Source: Cyprinodon diabolis (taxonomy: Eukaryota; Chordata; Actinopteri; Cyprinodontiformes; Cyprinodontidae). Taken from it: a DNA stretch of 64,000 nucleotides. Position numbers and translations under genes: made by a program. The notes beneath the pieces are model-generated. The model searched no databases and had not been told where the DNA came from. It worked only from the letters and a program-made list of their open reading frames with translations. The stretch spans positions 1 through 64,000 of the forward strand of contig JARPUW010000256.1 in assembly GCA_030533445.1 (NCBI GenBank), given 5' to 3'. Positions 12,597-26,620 of this stretch are shown here, one piece after another (position 1 is the first letter of the stretch; each line of letters starts with the position of its first letter).

Positions 12597-15500
12597 AGAC
12601 AAACCATTAATGATACAGCCATGATCTTTTCTGGCAATCATCTAGAGCTGAAAACTAACAATATAAAGTAGATTTGAGCAGATGTTTTTGGTTCCACGCT
12701 TCAAATCAGAAGTTGAGGCCAAAACGCTCTTTTCACAGTGAGATAATGCCATTTTGGCCTCTGGAGTTGTAACAGACAAACCATTAATGATACAGCCATG
12801 ATCTTTTCTGGCAATCATCTAGAGCTGAAAACTAACAATATAAAGTAGATTTGAGCAGATGTTTTTGGTTCCAAGCTTCAAATCAGAAGTTGAGGCCAAA
12901 ACGCTCTTTTCACAGTGAGATAATGCAATTTTGGCCTCTGGAGTTGTAACAGACAAACCATTAATGATACAGCCATGATCTTTTCTGGCAATCATCTAAA
13001 GCTGAAAACTAACAATTTGAAATAGATTGGAGCAGATGTTTTTGGTTCCAAGCTTCAAATCATAGGTTTGAGGCCAAAACGCTCTTTTCACAGTGAGATA
13101 ATGCCATTTTGGCCTCTGGAGTTGTAACACACAAACCATTAATGATACAGCCATGATCTTTTCTGGCAATCATCTAGAGCTGAAAACTAACAATATAAAG
13201 TAGATTTGAGCAGATGTTTTTGGTTCCAAGCTTCAAATCATAGGTTTGAGGCCAAAACGCTCTTTTCACAGTGAGATAATGCCATTTTGGCCTCTGGAGT
13301 TGTAAAAGACAAACCATTAATGATACAGCCATGATCTTTTCTGGCAATCATCTAGAGCTGAAAACTAACAATATAAAGTAGATTTGAGCAGATGTTTTTG
13401 GTTCCAAGCTTCAAATCAGAGGTTTGAGGCCAAAACGCTCGTTTCACAGTGAGATAATGCCATTTTGGCCTCTGGAGTTGTAACAGACAAACCATTAATG
13501 ATACAGCCATGATCTTTTCTGGCAATCATCTAGAGCTGAAAACTAACAATATAAAGTAGATTTGAGAAGATGTTTTTGGTTCCACGCTTCAAATCAGAAG
13601 TTGAGGCCAAAACGCTCTTTTCACAGTGAGATAATGCCATTTTGGCCTCTGGAGTTGTAACAGACAAACCATTAATGATACAGCCATGATCTTTTCTGGC
13701 AATCATCTAGAGCTGAAAACTAACAATATAAAGTAGATTGGAGCAGATGTTTTTGGGTCCACGCTTCAAATCAGAAGTTGAGGCCAAAACGCTCTTTTCA
13801 CAGTGAGATAATGCCATTTTGGCCTCTGGAGTTGTAACAGACAAACCATTAATGATACAGCCATGATCTTTTCTGGCAATCATCTAAAGCTGAAAACTAA
13901 CAATTTGAAATAGATTGGAGCAGATGTTTTTGGTTCCAAGCTTCAAATCAGAGGTTTGAGGCCAAAACGCTCTTTTCACAGTGAGATAATGCCATTTTGG
14001 CCTCTGGAGTTGTAACACACAAACCATTAATGATACAGCCATGATCTTTTCTGGCAATCATCTAGAGCTGAAAACTAACAATATAAAGTAGATTTGAGCA
14101 GATGTTTTTGGTTCCAAGCTTCAAATCATAGGTTTGAGGCCAAAACGCCCTTTTCACAGTGAGATAATGCCATTTTGGCCTCTGGAGTTGTAACAGACAA
14201 ACCATTAATGATACAGCCATGATCTTTTCTGGCAATCATCTAGAGCTGAAAACTAACAATATAAAGTAGATTTGAGCAGATGTTTTTGGTTCCAAGCTTC
14301 AAATCAGAGGTTTGAGGCCAAAACGCTCGTTTCACAGTGAGATAATGCCATTTTGGCCTCTGGAGTTGTAACAGACAAACCATTAATGATACAGCCATGA
14401 TCTTTTCTGGCAATCATCTAGAGCTGAAAACTAACAATATCAAGTAGATTTGAGCAGATGTTTTTGGTTCCACGCTTCAAATCAGAAGTTGAGGCCAAAA
14501 CGCTCTTTTCACAGTGAGATAATGCCATTTTGGCCTCTGTAGTTGTAACAGACAAACCATTAATGATACAGCCATGATCTTTTCTGGCAATCATCTAGAG
14601 CTGAAAACTAACAATATAAAGTAGATTTGAGCAGATGTTTTTGGTTCCAAGCTTCAAATCAGAAGTTGAGGCCAAAACGCTCTTTTCACAGTGAGATAAT
14701 GCAATTTTGGCCTCTGGAGTTGTAACAGACAAACCATTAATGATACAGCCATGATCTTTTCTGGCAATCATCTAAAGCTGAAAACTAACAATTTGAAATA
14801 GATTGGAGCAGATGTTTTTGGTTCCAAGCTTCAAATCATAGGTTTGAGGCCAAAACGCTCGTTTCACAGTGAGATAATGCCATTTTGGCCTCTGGAGTTG
14901 TAACAGACAAACCATTAATGATACAGCCATGATCTTTTCTGGCAATCATCTAGAGCTGAAAACTAACAATATAAAGTAGATTTGAGCAGATGTTTTTGGT
15001 TCCACGCTTCAAATCAGAAGTTGAGGCCAAAACGCTCTTTTCACAGTGAGATAATGCCATTTTGGCCTCTGGAGTTGTAACAGACAAACCATTAATGATA
15101 CAGCCATGATCTTTTCTGGCAATCATCTAGAGCTGAAAACTAACAATATAAAGTAGATTGGAGCAGATGTTCTTGGGTCCACGCTTCAAATCAGAAGTTG
15201 AGGCCAAAACGCTCTTTTCACAGTGAGATAATGCCATTTTGGCCTCTGGAGTTGTAACAGACAAACCATTAATGATACAGCCATGATCTTTTCTGGCAAT
15301 CATCTAGAGCTGAAAACTAACAATATAAAGTAGATTTGAGCAGATGTTTTTGGTTCCAAGCTTCAAATCAGAGGTTTGAGGCCAAAACGCTCGTTTCACA
15401 GTGAGATAATGCCATTTTGGCCTCTGGAGTTGTAACAGACAAACCATTAATGATACAGCCATGATCTTTTCTGGCAATCATCTAGAGCTGAAAACTAACA

Positions 15501-15969
15501 ATATAAAGTAGATTTGAGCAGATGTTTTTGGTTCCAAGCTTCAAATCAGAGGTTTGAGGCCAAAACGCTCGTTTCACACTGAGATAATGCCATTTTGGCC
15601 TCTGGAGTTGTAACAGACAAACCATTAATGATACAGCCATGATCTTTTCTGGCAATCATCTAGAGCTGAAAACTAACAATATAAAGTAGATTTGAGCAGA
15701 TGTTTTTGGTTCCAAGCTTCAAATCAGAAGTTGAGGCCAAAACGCTCTTTTCACAGTGAGATAATGCCATTTTGGCCTCTGGAGTTGTAACAGACAAACC
15801 ATTAATGATACAGCCATGATCTTTTCTGGCAATCATCTAAAGCTGAAAACTAACAATATAAAGTAGATTTGAGCAGATGTTTTTGGTTCCAAGCTTCAAA
15901 TCATAGGTTTGAGGCCAAAACGCTCTTTTCACAGTGAGATAATCCCATTTTGGCCTCTGGAGTTGTAAC
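12597..15969. repeat. 19-monomer HOR variant (3,373 bp)
   Basis: The order is A-B-C-D-E-A-F-C-D-E-A-B-C2-A-F-E-E2-G-H. Private marks are GTAAAAGAC at 13303-13310, GAGAAGATG near 13565, a C copy with GAGGTTTG (13839-14016), CGCCCTTTT near 14147, ATATCAAG near 14440 and CTGTAGTTG near 14538. All recur 6,212 bases downstream. The junction of the 6,212-bp tandem duplication (14549/14550) lies inside this block. Confidence 0.9.
13839..14016. repeat. Possible hybrid monomer C with E-type indel site
   Basis: It has the C front (TCTAAAG, TTGAAA, TTGGAG) but GAGGTTTG instead of ATAGGTTTG, with CTCTTTT retained. A short conversion tract from E or two point changes would explain it. The duplicate is at 20051-20228. 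Confidence 0.7.
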
Positions 15970-18900
15970 AGACAAACCATTAATGATACAGCCATGATCT
16001 TTTCTGGCAATCATCTAGAGCTGAAAACTAACAATATAAAGTAGATTTGAGCAGATGTTTTTGGTTCCACGCTTCAAATCAGAAGTTGAGGCCAAAACGC
16101 TCTTTTCACAGTGAGATAATGCCATTTTGGCCTCTGGAGTTGTAACAGACAAACCATTAATGATACAGCCATGATCTTTTCTGGCAATCATCTAGAGCTG
16201 AAAACTAACAATATAAAGTAGATTTGAGCAGATGTTTTTGGTTCCAAGCTTCAAATCAGAAGTTGAGGCCAAAACGCTCTTTTCACAGTGAGATAATGCA
16301 ATTTTGGCCTCTGGAGTTGTAACAGACAAACCATTAATGATACAGCCATGATCTTTTCTGGCAATCATCTAAAGCTGAAGACTAACAATTTGAAATAGAT
16401 TGGAGCAGATGTTTTTGGTTCCAAGCTTCAAATCATAGGTTTGAGGCCAAAACGCTCTTTTCACAGTGAGATAATGCCATTTTGGCCTCTGGAGTTGTAA
16501 CACACAAACCATTAATGATACAGCCATGATCTTTTCTGGCAATCATCTAGAGCTGAAAACTAACAATATAAAGTAGATTTGAGCAGATGTTTTTGGTTCA
16601 AAGCTTCAAATCATAGGTTTGAGGCCAAAACGCTCTTTTCACAGTGAGATAATGCCATTTTGGCCTCTGGAGTTGTAACAGACAAACCATTAATGATACA
16701 GCCATGATCTTTTCTGGCAATCATCTAGAGCTGAAAACTAACAATATAAAGTAGATTTGAGCAGATGTTTTTGGTTCCAAGCTTCAAATCAGAGGTTTGA
16801 GGCCAAAACGCTCGTTTCACAGTGAGATAATGCCATTTTGGCCTCTGGAGTTGTAACAGACAAACCATTAATGATACAGCCATGATCTTTTCTGGCAATC
16901 ATCTAGAGCTGAAAACTAACAATATAAAGTAGATTTGAGCAGATGTTTTTGGTTCCACGCTTCAAATCAGAAGTTGAGGCCAAAACGCTCTTTTCACAGT
17001 GAGATAATGCCATTTTGGCCTCTGGAGTTGTAACAGACAAACCATTAATGATACAGCCATGATCTTTTCTGGCAATCATCTAGAGCTGAAAACTAACAAT
17101 ATAAAGTAGATTTGAGCAGATGTTTTTGGTTCCAAGCTTCAAATCAGAAGTTGAGGCCAAAACGCTCTTTTCACAGTGAGATAATGCAATTTTGGCCTCT
17201 GGAGTTGTAACAGACAAACCATTAATGATACAGCCATGATCTTTTCTGGCAATCATCTAAAGCTGAAAACTAACAATTTGAAATAGATTGGAGCAGATGT
17301 TTTTGGTTCCAAGCTTCAAATCATAGGTTTGAGGCCAAAACGCTCTTTTCACAGTGAGATAATGCCATTTTGGCCTCTGGAGTTGTAACAGACAAACCAT
17401 TAATGATACAGCCATGATCTTTTCTGGCAATCATCTAGAGCTGAAAACTAACAATATAAAGTAGATTTGAGCAGATGTTTTTGGTTCCAAGCTTCAAATC
17501 AGAAGTTGAGGCCAAAACGCTCTTTTCACAGTGAGATAATGCAATTTTGGCCTCTGGAGTTGTAACAGACAAACCATTAATGATACAGCCATGATCTTTT
17601 CTGGCAATCATCTAAAGCTGAAAACTAACAATTTGAAATAGATTGGAGCAGATGTTTTTGGTTCCAAGCTTCAAATCATAGGTTTGAGGCCAAAACGCTC
17701 GTTTCACAGTGAGATAATGCCATTTTGGCCTCTGGAGTTGTAACAGACAAACCATTAATGATACAGCCATGATCTTTTCTGGCAATCATCTAGAGCTGAA
17801 AACTAACAATATAAAGTAGATTTGAGCAGATGTTTTTGGTTCCACGCTTCAAATCAGAAGTTGAGGCCAAAACGCTCTTTTCACAGTGAGATAATGCCAT
17901 TTTGGCCTCTGGAGTTGTAACAGACAAACCATTAATGATACAGCCATGATCTTTTCTGGCAATCATCTAGAGCTGAAAACTAACAATATAAAGTAGATTG
18001 GAGCAGATGTTCTTGGGTCCACGCTTCAAATCAGAAGTTGAGGCCAAAACGCTCTTTTCACAGTGAGATAATGCCATTTTGGCCTCTGGAGTTGTAACAG
18101 ACAAACCATTAATGATACAGCCATGATCTTTTCTGGCAATCATCTAGAGCTGAAAACTAACAATATAAAGTAGATTTGAGCAGATGTTTTTGGTTCCAAG
18201 CTTCAAATCAGAGGTTTGAGGCCAAAACGCTCGTTTCACAGTGAGATAATGCCATTTTGGCCTCTGGAGTTGTAACAGACAAACCATTAATGATACAGCC
18301 ATGATCTTTTCTGGCAATCATCTAGAGCTGAAAACTAACAATATAAAGTAGATTTGAGCAGATGTTTTGGTTCCAAGCTTCAAATCAGAGGTTTGAGGCC
18401 AAAACGCTCGTTTCACACTGAGATAATGCCATTTTGGCCTCTGGAGTTGTAACAGACAAACCATTAATGATACAGCCATGATCTTTTCTGGCAATCATCT
18501 AGAGCTGAAAACTAACAATATAAAGTAGATTTGAGCAGATGTTTTTGGTTCCAAGCTTCAAATCAGAAGTTGAGGCCAAAACGCTCTTTTCACAGTGAGA
18601 TAATGCCATTTTGGCCTCTGGAGTTGTAACAGACAAACCATTAATGATACAGCCATGATCTTTTCTGGCAATCATCTAAAGCTGAAAACTAACAATATAA
18701 AGTAGATTTGAGCAGATGTTTTTGGTTCCAAGCTTCAAATCATAGGTTTGAGGCCAAAACGCTCTTTTCACAGTGAGATAATCCCATTTTGGCCTCTGGA
18801 GTTGTAACAGACAAACCATTAATGATACAGCCATGATCTTTTCTGGCAATCATCTAGAGCTGAAAACTAACAATATAAAGTAGATTTGAGCAGATGTTTT

Positions 18901-20761
18901 TGGTTCCACGCTTCAAATCAGAAGTTGAGGCCAAAACGCTCTTTTCACAGTGAGATAATGCCATTTTGGCCTCTGGAGTTGTAACAGACAAACCATTAAT
19001 GATACAGCCATGATCTTTTCTGGCAATCATCTAGAGCTGAAAACTAACAATATAAAGTAGATTTGAGCAGATGTTTTTGGTTCCAAGCTTCAAATCAGAA
19101 GTTGAGGCCAAAACGCTCTTTTCACAGTGAGATAATGCAATTTTGGCCTCTGGAGTTGTAACAGACAAACCATTAATGATACAGCCATGATCTTTTCTGG
19201 CAATCATCTAAAGCTGAAAACTAACAATTTGAAATAGATTGGAGCAGATGTTTTTGGTTCCAAGCTTCAAATCATAGGTTTGAGGCCAAAACGCTCTTTT
19301 CACAGTGAGATAATGCCATTTTGGCCTCTGGAGTTGTAACACACAAACCATTAATGATACAGCCATGATCTTTTCTGGCAATCATCTAGAGCTGAAAACT
19401 AACAATATAAAGTAGATTTGAGCAGATGTTTTTGGTTCCAAGCTTCAAATCATAGGTTTGAGGCCAAAACGCTCTTTTCACAGTGAGATAATGCCATTTT
19501 GGCCTCTGGAGTTGTAAAAGACAAACCATTAATGATACAGCCATGATCTTTTCTGGCAATCATCTAGAGCTGAAAACTAACAATATAAAGTAGATTTGAG
19601 CAGATGTTTTTGGTTCCAAGCTTCAAATCAGAGGTTTGAGGCCAAAACGCTCGTTTCACAGTGAGATAATGCCATTTTGGCCTCTGGAGTTGTAACAGAC
19701 AAACCATTAATGATACAGCCATGATCTTTTCTGGCAATCATCTAGAGCTGAAAACTAACAATATAAAGTAGATTTGAGAAGATGTTTTTGGTTCCACGCT
19801 TCAAATCAGAAGTTGAGGCCAAAACGCTCTTTTCACAGTGAGATAATGCCATTTTGGCCTCTGGAGTTGTAACAGACAAACCATTAATGATACAGCCATG
19901 ATCTTTTCTGGCAATCATCTAGAGCTGAAAACTAACAATATAAAGTAGATTGGAGCAGATGTTTTTGGGTCCACGCTTCAAATCAGAAGTTGAGGCCAAA
20001 ACGCTCTTTTCACAGTGAGATAATGCCATTTTGGCCTCTGGAGTTGTAACAGACAAACCATTAATGATACAGCCATGATCTTTTCTGGCAATCATCTAAA
20101 GCTGAAAACTAACAATTTGAAATAGATTGGAGCAGATGTTTTTGGTTCCAAGCTTCAAATCAGAGGTTTGAGGCCAAAACGCTCTTTTCACAGTGAGATA
20201 ATGCCATTTTGGCCTCTGGAGTTGTAACACACAAACCATTAATGATACAGCCATGATCTTTTCTGGCAATCATCTAGAGCTGAAAACTAACAATATAAAG
20301 TAGATTTGAGCAGATGTTTTTGGTTCCAAGCTTCAAATCATAGGTTTGAGGCCAAAACGCCCTTTTCACAGTGAGATAATGCCATTTTGGCCTCTGGAGT
20401 TGTAACAGACAAACCATTAATGATACAGCCATGATCTTTTCTGGCAATCATCTAGAGCTGAAAACTAACAATATAAAGTAGATTTGAGCAGATGTTTTTG
20501 GTTCCAAGCTTCAAATCAGAGGTTTGAGGCCAAAACGCTCGTTTCACAGTGAGATAATGCCATTTTGGCCTCTGGAGTTGTAACAGACAAACCATTAATG
20601 ATACAGCCATGATCTTTTCTGGCAATCATCTAGAGCTGAAAACTAACAATATCAAGTAGATTTGAGCAGATGTTTTTGGTTCCACGCTTCAAATCAGAAG
20701 TTGAGGCCAAAACGCTCTTTTCACAGTGAGATAATGCCATTTTGGCCTCTGTAGTTGTAAC
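14550..20761. repeat. Tandem segmental duplication, right copy (6,212 bp, 35 monomers)
   Basis: It starts with a B copy exactly where the left copy ends, so the two are in direct tandem. The match ends inside or just before the monomer at 20762, which is F-like instead of B. Confidence 0.9.
15970..18808. repeat. 16-monomer HOR, copy 3 (2,839 bp)
   Basis: The order is the same as copies 1 and 2. It is the 6,212-base-shifted duplicate of 9758-12596 and shares the single-T deletion in its E2 copy (18365-18368). It contains the last C2 copy, the last TTCTTGGG form of F and the last GAAGAC/CAAAGC haplotype in the window. Confidence 0.92.
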
Positions 20762-21826
20762 AGACAAACCATTAATGATACAGCCATGATCTTTTCTGGC
20801 AATCATCTAGAGCTGAAAACTAACAATATAAAGTAGATTGGAGCAGATGTTTTTGGTTCCACGCTTCAAATCAGAAGTTGAGGCCAAAACGCTCTTTTCA
20901 CAGTGAGATAATGCCATTTTGGCCTCTGGAGTTGTAACAGACAAACCATTAATGATACAGCCATGATCTTTTCTGGCAATCATCTAGAGCTGAAAACTAA
21001 CAATATAAAGTAGATTTGAGCAGATGTTTTTGGTTCCAAGCTTCAAATCAGAGGTTTGAGGCCAAAACGCTCGTTTCACAGTGAGATAATGCCACTTTGG
21101 CCTCTGGAGTTGTAACAGACAAACCATTAATGATACAGCCATGATCTTTTCTGGCAATCATCTAGAGCTGAAAACTAACAATATAAAGTAGATTTGAGCA
21201 GATGTTTTTGGTTCCACGCTTCAAATCAGAAGTTGAGGCCAAAACGCTCTTTTCACAGTGAGATAATGCCATTTTGGCCTCTGGAGTTGTAACAGACAAA
21301 CCATTAATGATACAGCCATGATCTTTTCTGGCAATCATCTAGAGCTGAAAACTAACAATATAAAGTAGATTTGAGCAGATGTTTTTGGTTCCAAGCTTCA
21401 AATCATAGGTTTGAGGCCAAAACGCTCTTTTCACAGTGAGATAATGCCATTTTGGCCTCTGGAGTTGTAACAGACAAACCATTAATGATACAGCCATGAT
21501 CTTTTCTGGCAATCATCTAGAGCTGAAAACTAACAATATAAAGTAGATTTGAGCAGATGTTTTTGGTTCCAAGCTTCAAATCAGAAGATGAGGCCAAAAC
21601 GCTCTTTTCACAGTGAGATAATGCCATTTTGGCCTCTGGAGTTGTAACAGACAAACCATTAATGATACAGCCATGATCTTTTCTGGCAATCATCTAAAGC
21701 TGAAAACTAACAATATAAAGTAGATTTGAGCAGATGTTTTTGGTTCCAAGCTTCAAATCATAGGTTTGAGGCCAAAACGCTCTTTTCACAGTGAGATAAT
21801 CCCATTTTGGCCTCTGGAGTTGTAAC
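18809..21826. repeat. 17-monomer HOR variant (transition unit)
   Basis: The order is A-B-C-D-E-A-F-C-D-E-A-F-E-A-D0-G2-H. The first 11 monomers duplicate 12597-14549. After about 20840 the content changes. An F-like copy with TTGGAG but GGTTCC (20762-20938) is followed by the first E with GCCACTTT and by the first D0 and G2 (GAAGATG, 21472-21648) copies. This block is where the left-hand 16-mer pattern gives way to the right-hand pattern. Confidence 0.88.
20762..20938. repeat. F/A mixed monomer at the end of the 6,212-bp duplication
   Basis: It has TTGGAG of F but GGTTCC instead of GGGTCC, with CCACGC. The change from F to A features lies between bases 79 and 96 of the monomer. It sits exactly where the 6,212-base match ends, so it may be the junction monomer. 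Confidence 0.75.
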
Positions 21827-24489
21827 AGACAAACCATTAATGATACAGCCATGATCTTTTCTGGCAATCATCTAGAGCTGAAAACTAACAATATAAAGTA
21901 GATTTGAGCAGATGTTTTTGGTTCCACGCTTCAAATCAGAAGTTGAGGCCAAAACGCTCTTTTCACAGTGAGATAATGCCATTTTGGCCTCTGGAGTTGT
22001 AACAGACAAACCATTAATGATACAGCCATGATCTTTTCTGGCAATCATCTAGAGCTGAAAACTAACAATATAAAGTAGATTTGAGCAGATGTTTTTGGTT
22101 CCAAGCTTCAAATCAGAAGTTGAGGCCAAAACGCTCTTTTCACAGTGAGATAATGCAATTTTGGCCTCTGGAGTTGTAACAGACAAACCATTAATGATAC
22201 AGCCATGATCTTTTCTGGCAATCATCTAAAGCTGAAAACTAACAATTTGAAATAGATTGGAGCAGATGTTTTTGGTTCCAAGCTTCAAATCATAGGTTTG
22301 AGGCCAAAACGCTCTTTTCACAGTGAGATAATGCCATTTTGGCCTCTGGAGTTGTAACACACAAACCATTAATGATACAGCCATGATCTTTTCTGGCAAT
22401 CATCTAGAGCTGAAAACTAACAATATAAAGTAGATTTGAGCAGATGTTTTTGGTTCCAAGCTTCAAATCATAGGTTTGAGGCCAAAACGCTCTTTTCACA
22501 GTGAGATAATGCCATTTTGGCCTCTGGAGTTGTAACAGACAAACCATTAATGATACAGCCATGATCTTTTCTGGCAATCATCTAGAGCTGAAAACTAACA
22601 ATATAAAGTAGATTTGAGCAGATGTTTTTGGTTCCAAGCTTCAAATCAGAGGTTTGAGGCCAAAACGCTCGTTTCACAGTGAGATAATGCCATTTTGGCC
22701 TCTGGAGTTGTAACAGACAAACCATTAATGATACAGCCATGATCTTTTCTGGCAATCATCTAGAGCTGAAAACTAACAATATAAAGTAGATTTGAGCAGA
22801 TGTTTTTGGTTCCACGCTTCAAATCAGAAGTTGAGGCCAAAACGCTCTTTTCCCAGTGAGATAATGCCATTTTGGCCTCTGGAGTTGTAACAGACAAACC
22901 ATTAATGATACAGCCATGATCTTTTCTGGCAATCATCTAGAGCTGAAAACTAACAATATAAAGTAGATTTGAGCAGATGTTTTTGGTTCCAAGCTTCAAA
23001 TCAGAAGTTGAGGCCAAAACGCTCTTTTCACAGTGAGATAATGCAATTTTGGCCTCTGGAGTTGTAACAGACAAACCATTAATGATACAGCCATGATCTT
23101 TTCTGGCAATCATCTAAAGCTGAAAACTAACAATTTGAAATAGATTGGAGCAGATGTTTTTGGTTCCAAGCTTCAAATCATAGGTTTGAGGCCAAAACGC
23201 TCTTTTCACAGTGAGATAATGCCATTTTGGCCTCTGGAGTTGTAACACACAAACCATTAATGATACAGCCATGATCTTTTCTGGCAATCATCTAGAGCTG
23301 AAAACTAACAATATAAAGTAGATTTGAGCAGATGTTTTTGGTTCCAAGCTTCAAATCATAGGTTTGAGGCCAAAACGCTCTTTTCACAGTGAGATAATGC
23401 CATTTTGGCCTCTGGAGTTGTAACAGACAAACCATTAATGATACAGCCATGATCTTTTCTGGCAATCATCTAGAGCTGAAAACTAACAATATAAAGTAGA
23501 TTTGAGCAGATGTTTTTGGTTCCAAGCTTCAAATCAGAGGTTTGAGGCCAAAACGCTCGTTTCACAGTGAGATAATGCCATTTTGGCCTCTGGAGTTGTA
23601 ACAGACAAACCATTAATGATACAGCCATGATCTTTTCTGGCAATCATCTAGAGCTGAAAACTAACAATATAAAGTAGATTTGAGCAGATGTTTTTGGTTC
23701 CACGCTTCAAATCAGAAGTTGAGGCCAAAACGCTCTTTTCACAGTGAGATAATGCCATTTTGGCCTCTGGAGTTGTAACAGACAAACCATTAATGATACA
23801 GCCATGATCTTTTCTGGCAATCATCTAGAGCTGAAAACTAACAATATAAAGTAGATTGGAGCAGATGTTTTTGGGTCCACGCTTCAAATCAGAAGTTGAG
23901 GCCAAAACGCTCTTTTCACAGTGAGATAATGCCATTTTGGCCTCTGGAGTTGTAACAGACAAACCATTAATGATACAGCCATGATCTTTTCTGGCAATCA
24001 TCTAGAGCTGAAAACTAACAATATAAAGTAGATTTGAGCAGATGTTTTTGGTTCCAAGCTTCAAATCAGAGGTTTGAGGCCAAAACGCTCGTTTCACAGT
24101 GAGATAATGCCATTTTGGCCTCTGGAGTTGTAACAGACAAACCATTAATGATACAGCCATGATCTTTTCTGGCAATCATCTAGAGCTGAAAATTAACAAT
24201 ATAAAGTAGATTTGAGCAGATGTTTTTGGTTCCAAGCTTCAAATCAGAAGTTGAGGCCAAAACTCTCTTTTCACAGTGAGATAATGCCATTTTGGCCTCT
24301 GGAGTTGTAACAGACAAACCATTAATGATACAGCCATGATCTTTTCTGGCAATCATCTAAAGCTGAAAACTAACAATATAAAGTAGATTTGAGCAGATGT
24401 TTTTGGTTCCAAGCTTCAAATCATAGGTTTGAGGCCAAAACGCTCTTTTCACAGTGAGATAATCCCATTTTGGCCTCTGGGGTTGTAAC
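21827..24489. repeat. 15-monomer HOR, A-B-C-D-E twice then A-F-E-G-H
   Basis: The order is A-B-C-D-E-A-B-C-D-E-A-F-E-G-H. Both C-D pairs carry the GAAAAC/CCAAGC haplotype. Private changes include TCCCAGTG near 22853 (inner loop palindrome broken), AAAATTAAC near 24192, AACTCTC near 24264 (conserved CpG lost) and CTGGGGTTG near 24481. Confidence 0.88.
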
Positions 24490-26620
24490 AGACAAACCAT
24501 TAATGATACAGCCATGATCTTTTCTGGCAATCATCTAGAGCTGAAAACTAACAATATAAAGTAGATTTGAGCAGATGTTTTTGGTTCCACGCTTCAAATC
24601 AGAAGTTGAGGCCAAAACGCTCTTTTCACAGTGAGATAATGCCATTTTGGCCTCTGGAGTTGTAACAGACAAACCATTAATGATACAGCCATGATCTTTT
24701 CTGGCAATCATCTAGAGCTGAAAACTAACAATATAAAGTAGATTTGAGCAGATGTTTTTGGTTCCAAGCTTCAAATCAGAAGTTGAGGCCAAAACGCTCT
24801 TTTCACAGTGAGATAATGCAATTTTGGCCTCTGGAGTTGTAACAGACAAACCATTAATGATACAGCCATGATCTTTTCTGGCAATCATCTAAAGCTGAAA
24901 ACTAACAATTTGAAATAGATTGGAGCAGATGTTTTTGGTTCCAAGCTTCAAATCATAGGTTTGAGGCCAAAACGCTCTTTTCACAGTGAGATAATGCCAT
25001 TTTGGCCTCTGGAGTTGTAACACACAAACCATTAATGATACAGCCATGATCTTTTCTGTTAATCATCTAGAGCTGAAAACTAACAATATAAAGTAGATTT
25101 GAGCAGATGTTTTTGGTTCCAAGCTTCAAATCATAGGTTTGAGGCCAAAACGCTCTTTTCACAGTGAGATAATGCCATTTTGGCCTCTGGAGTTGTAACA
25201 GACAAACCATTAATGATACAGCCATGATCTTTTCTGGCAATCATCTAGAGCTGAAAACTAACAATATAAAGTAGATTTGAGCAGATGTTTTTGGTTCCAA
25301 GCTTCAAATCAGAGGTTTGAGGCCAAAACGCTCGTTTCACAGTGAGATAATGCTATTTTGGCCTCTGGAGTTGTAACAGACAAACCATTAATGATACAGC
25401 CATGATCTTTTCTGGCAATCATCTAGAGCTGAAAACTAACAATATAAAGTAGATTTGAGCAGATGTTTTTGGTTCCACGCTTCAAATCAGAAGTTGAGGC
25501 CAAAACGCTCTTTTCACAGTGAGATAATGCCATTTTGGCCTCTGGAGTTGTAACAGACAAACCATTAATGATACAGCCATGATCTTTTCTGGCAATCATC
25601 TAGAGCTGAAAACTAACAATATAAAGTAGATTGGAGCAGATGTTTTTGGGTCCACGCTTCAAATCAGAAGTTGAGGCCAAAACGCTCTTTTCACAGTGAG
25701 ATAATGCCATTTTGGCCTCTGGAGTTGTAACAGACAAACCATTAATGATACAGCCATGATCTTTTCTGGCAATCATCTAGAGCTGAAAACTAACAATATA
25801 AAGTAGATTTGAGCAGATGTTTTTGGTTCCAAGCTTCAAATCAGAGGTTTGAGGCCAAAACGCTCGTTTCACAGTGAGATAATGCCATTTTGGCCTCTGG
25901 AGTTGTAACAGACAAACCATTAATGATACAGCCATGATCTTTTCTGGCAATCATCTAGAGCTGAAAACTAACAATATAAAGTAGATTTGAGCAGATGTTT
26001 TTGGTTCCAAGCTTCAAATCAGAGGTTTGAGGCCAAAACGCTCTTTTCACAGTGAGATAATGCCATTTTGGCCTCTGGAGTTGTAACAGACAAACCATTA
26101 ATGATACAGCCATGATCTTTTCTGGCAATCATCTAGAGCTGAAAACTAACAATATAAAGTAGATTTGAGCAGATGTTTTTGGTTCCAAGCTTCAAATCAG
26201 AGGTTTGAGGCCAAAACGCTCGTTTCACAGTGAGATAATGCCATTTTGGCCTCTGGAGTTGTAACAGACAAACCATTAATGATACAGCCATGATCTTTTC
26301 TGGCAATCATCTAGAGCTGAAAACTAACAATATAAAGTAGATTTGAGCAGATGTTTTTGGTTCCAAGCTTCAAATCAGAAGTTGAGGCCAAAACGCTCTT
26401 TTCACAGTGAGATAATGCCATTTTGGCCTCTGGAGTTGTAACAGACAAACCATTAATGATACAGCCATGATCTTTTCTGGCAATCATCTAAAGCTGAAAA
26501 CTAACAATATAAAGTAGATTTGAGCAGATGTTTTTGGTTCCAAGCTTCAAATCATAGGTTTGAGGCCAAAACGCTCTTTTCACAGTGAGATAATCCCATT
26601 TTGGCCTCTGGAGTTGTAAC
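24490..26620. repeat. 12-monomer HOR, A-B-C-D-E-A-F-E-E-E-G-H
   Basis: There are three consecutive E-type copies (25732, 25910, 26088). The middle one has the E signature GAGGTTTG but CTCTTTT instead of CTCGTTT, so it looks like an E/other hybrid. The D copy has CTGTTAATC (about 25058). The first E has GCTATTTT near 25353, shared with the E copy at 27331-27508. Confidence 0.87.

Larger units (their letters stand above)
8338..14549. repeat. Tandem segmental duplication, left copy (6,212 bp, 35 monomers)
   Basis: The 35 monomers match 14550-20761 in class order at a constant offset of 6,212. Shared rare marks include the single-T deletion (12153/18365), GTAAAAGAC (13303/19515), CGCCCTTTT, ATATCAAG and CTGTAGTTG. 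One difference seen is GAGGTCAAAA at 12541. Confidence 0.9.
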
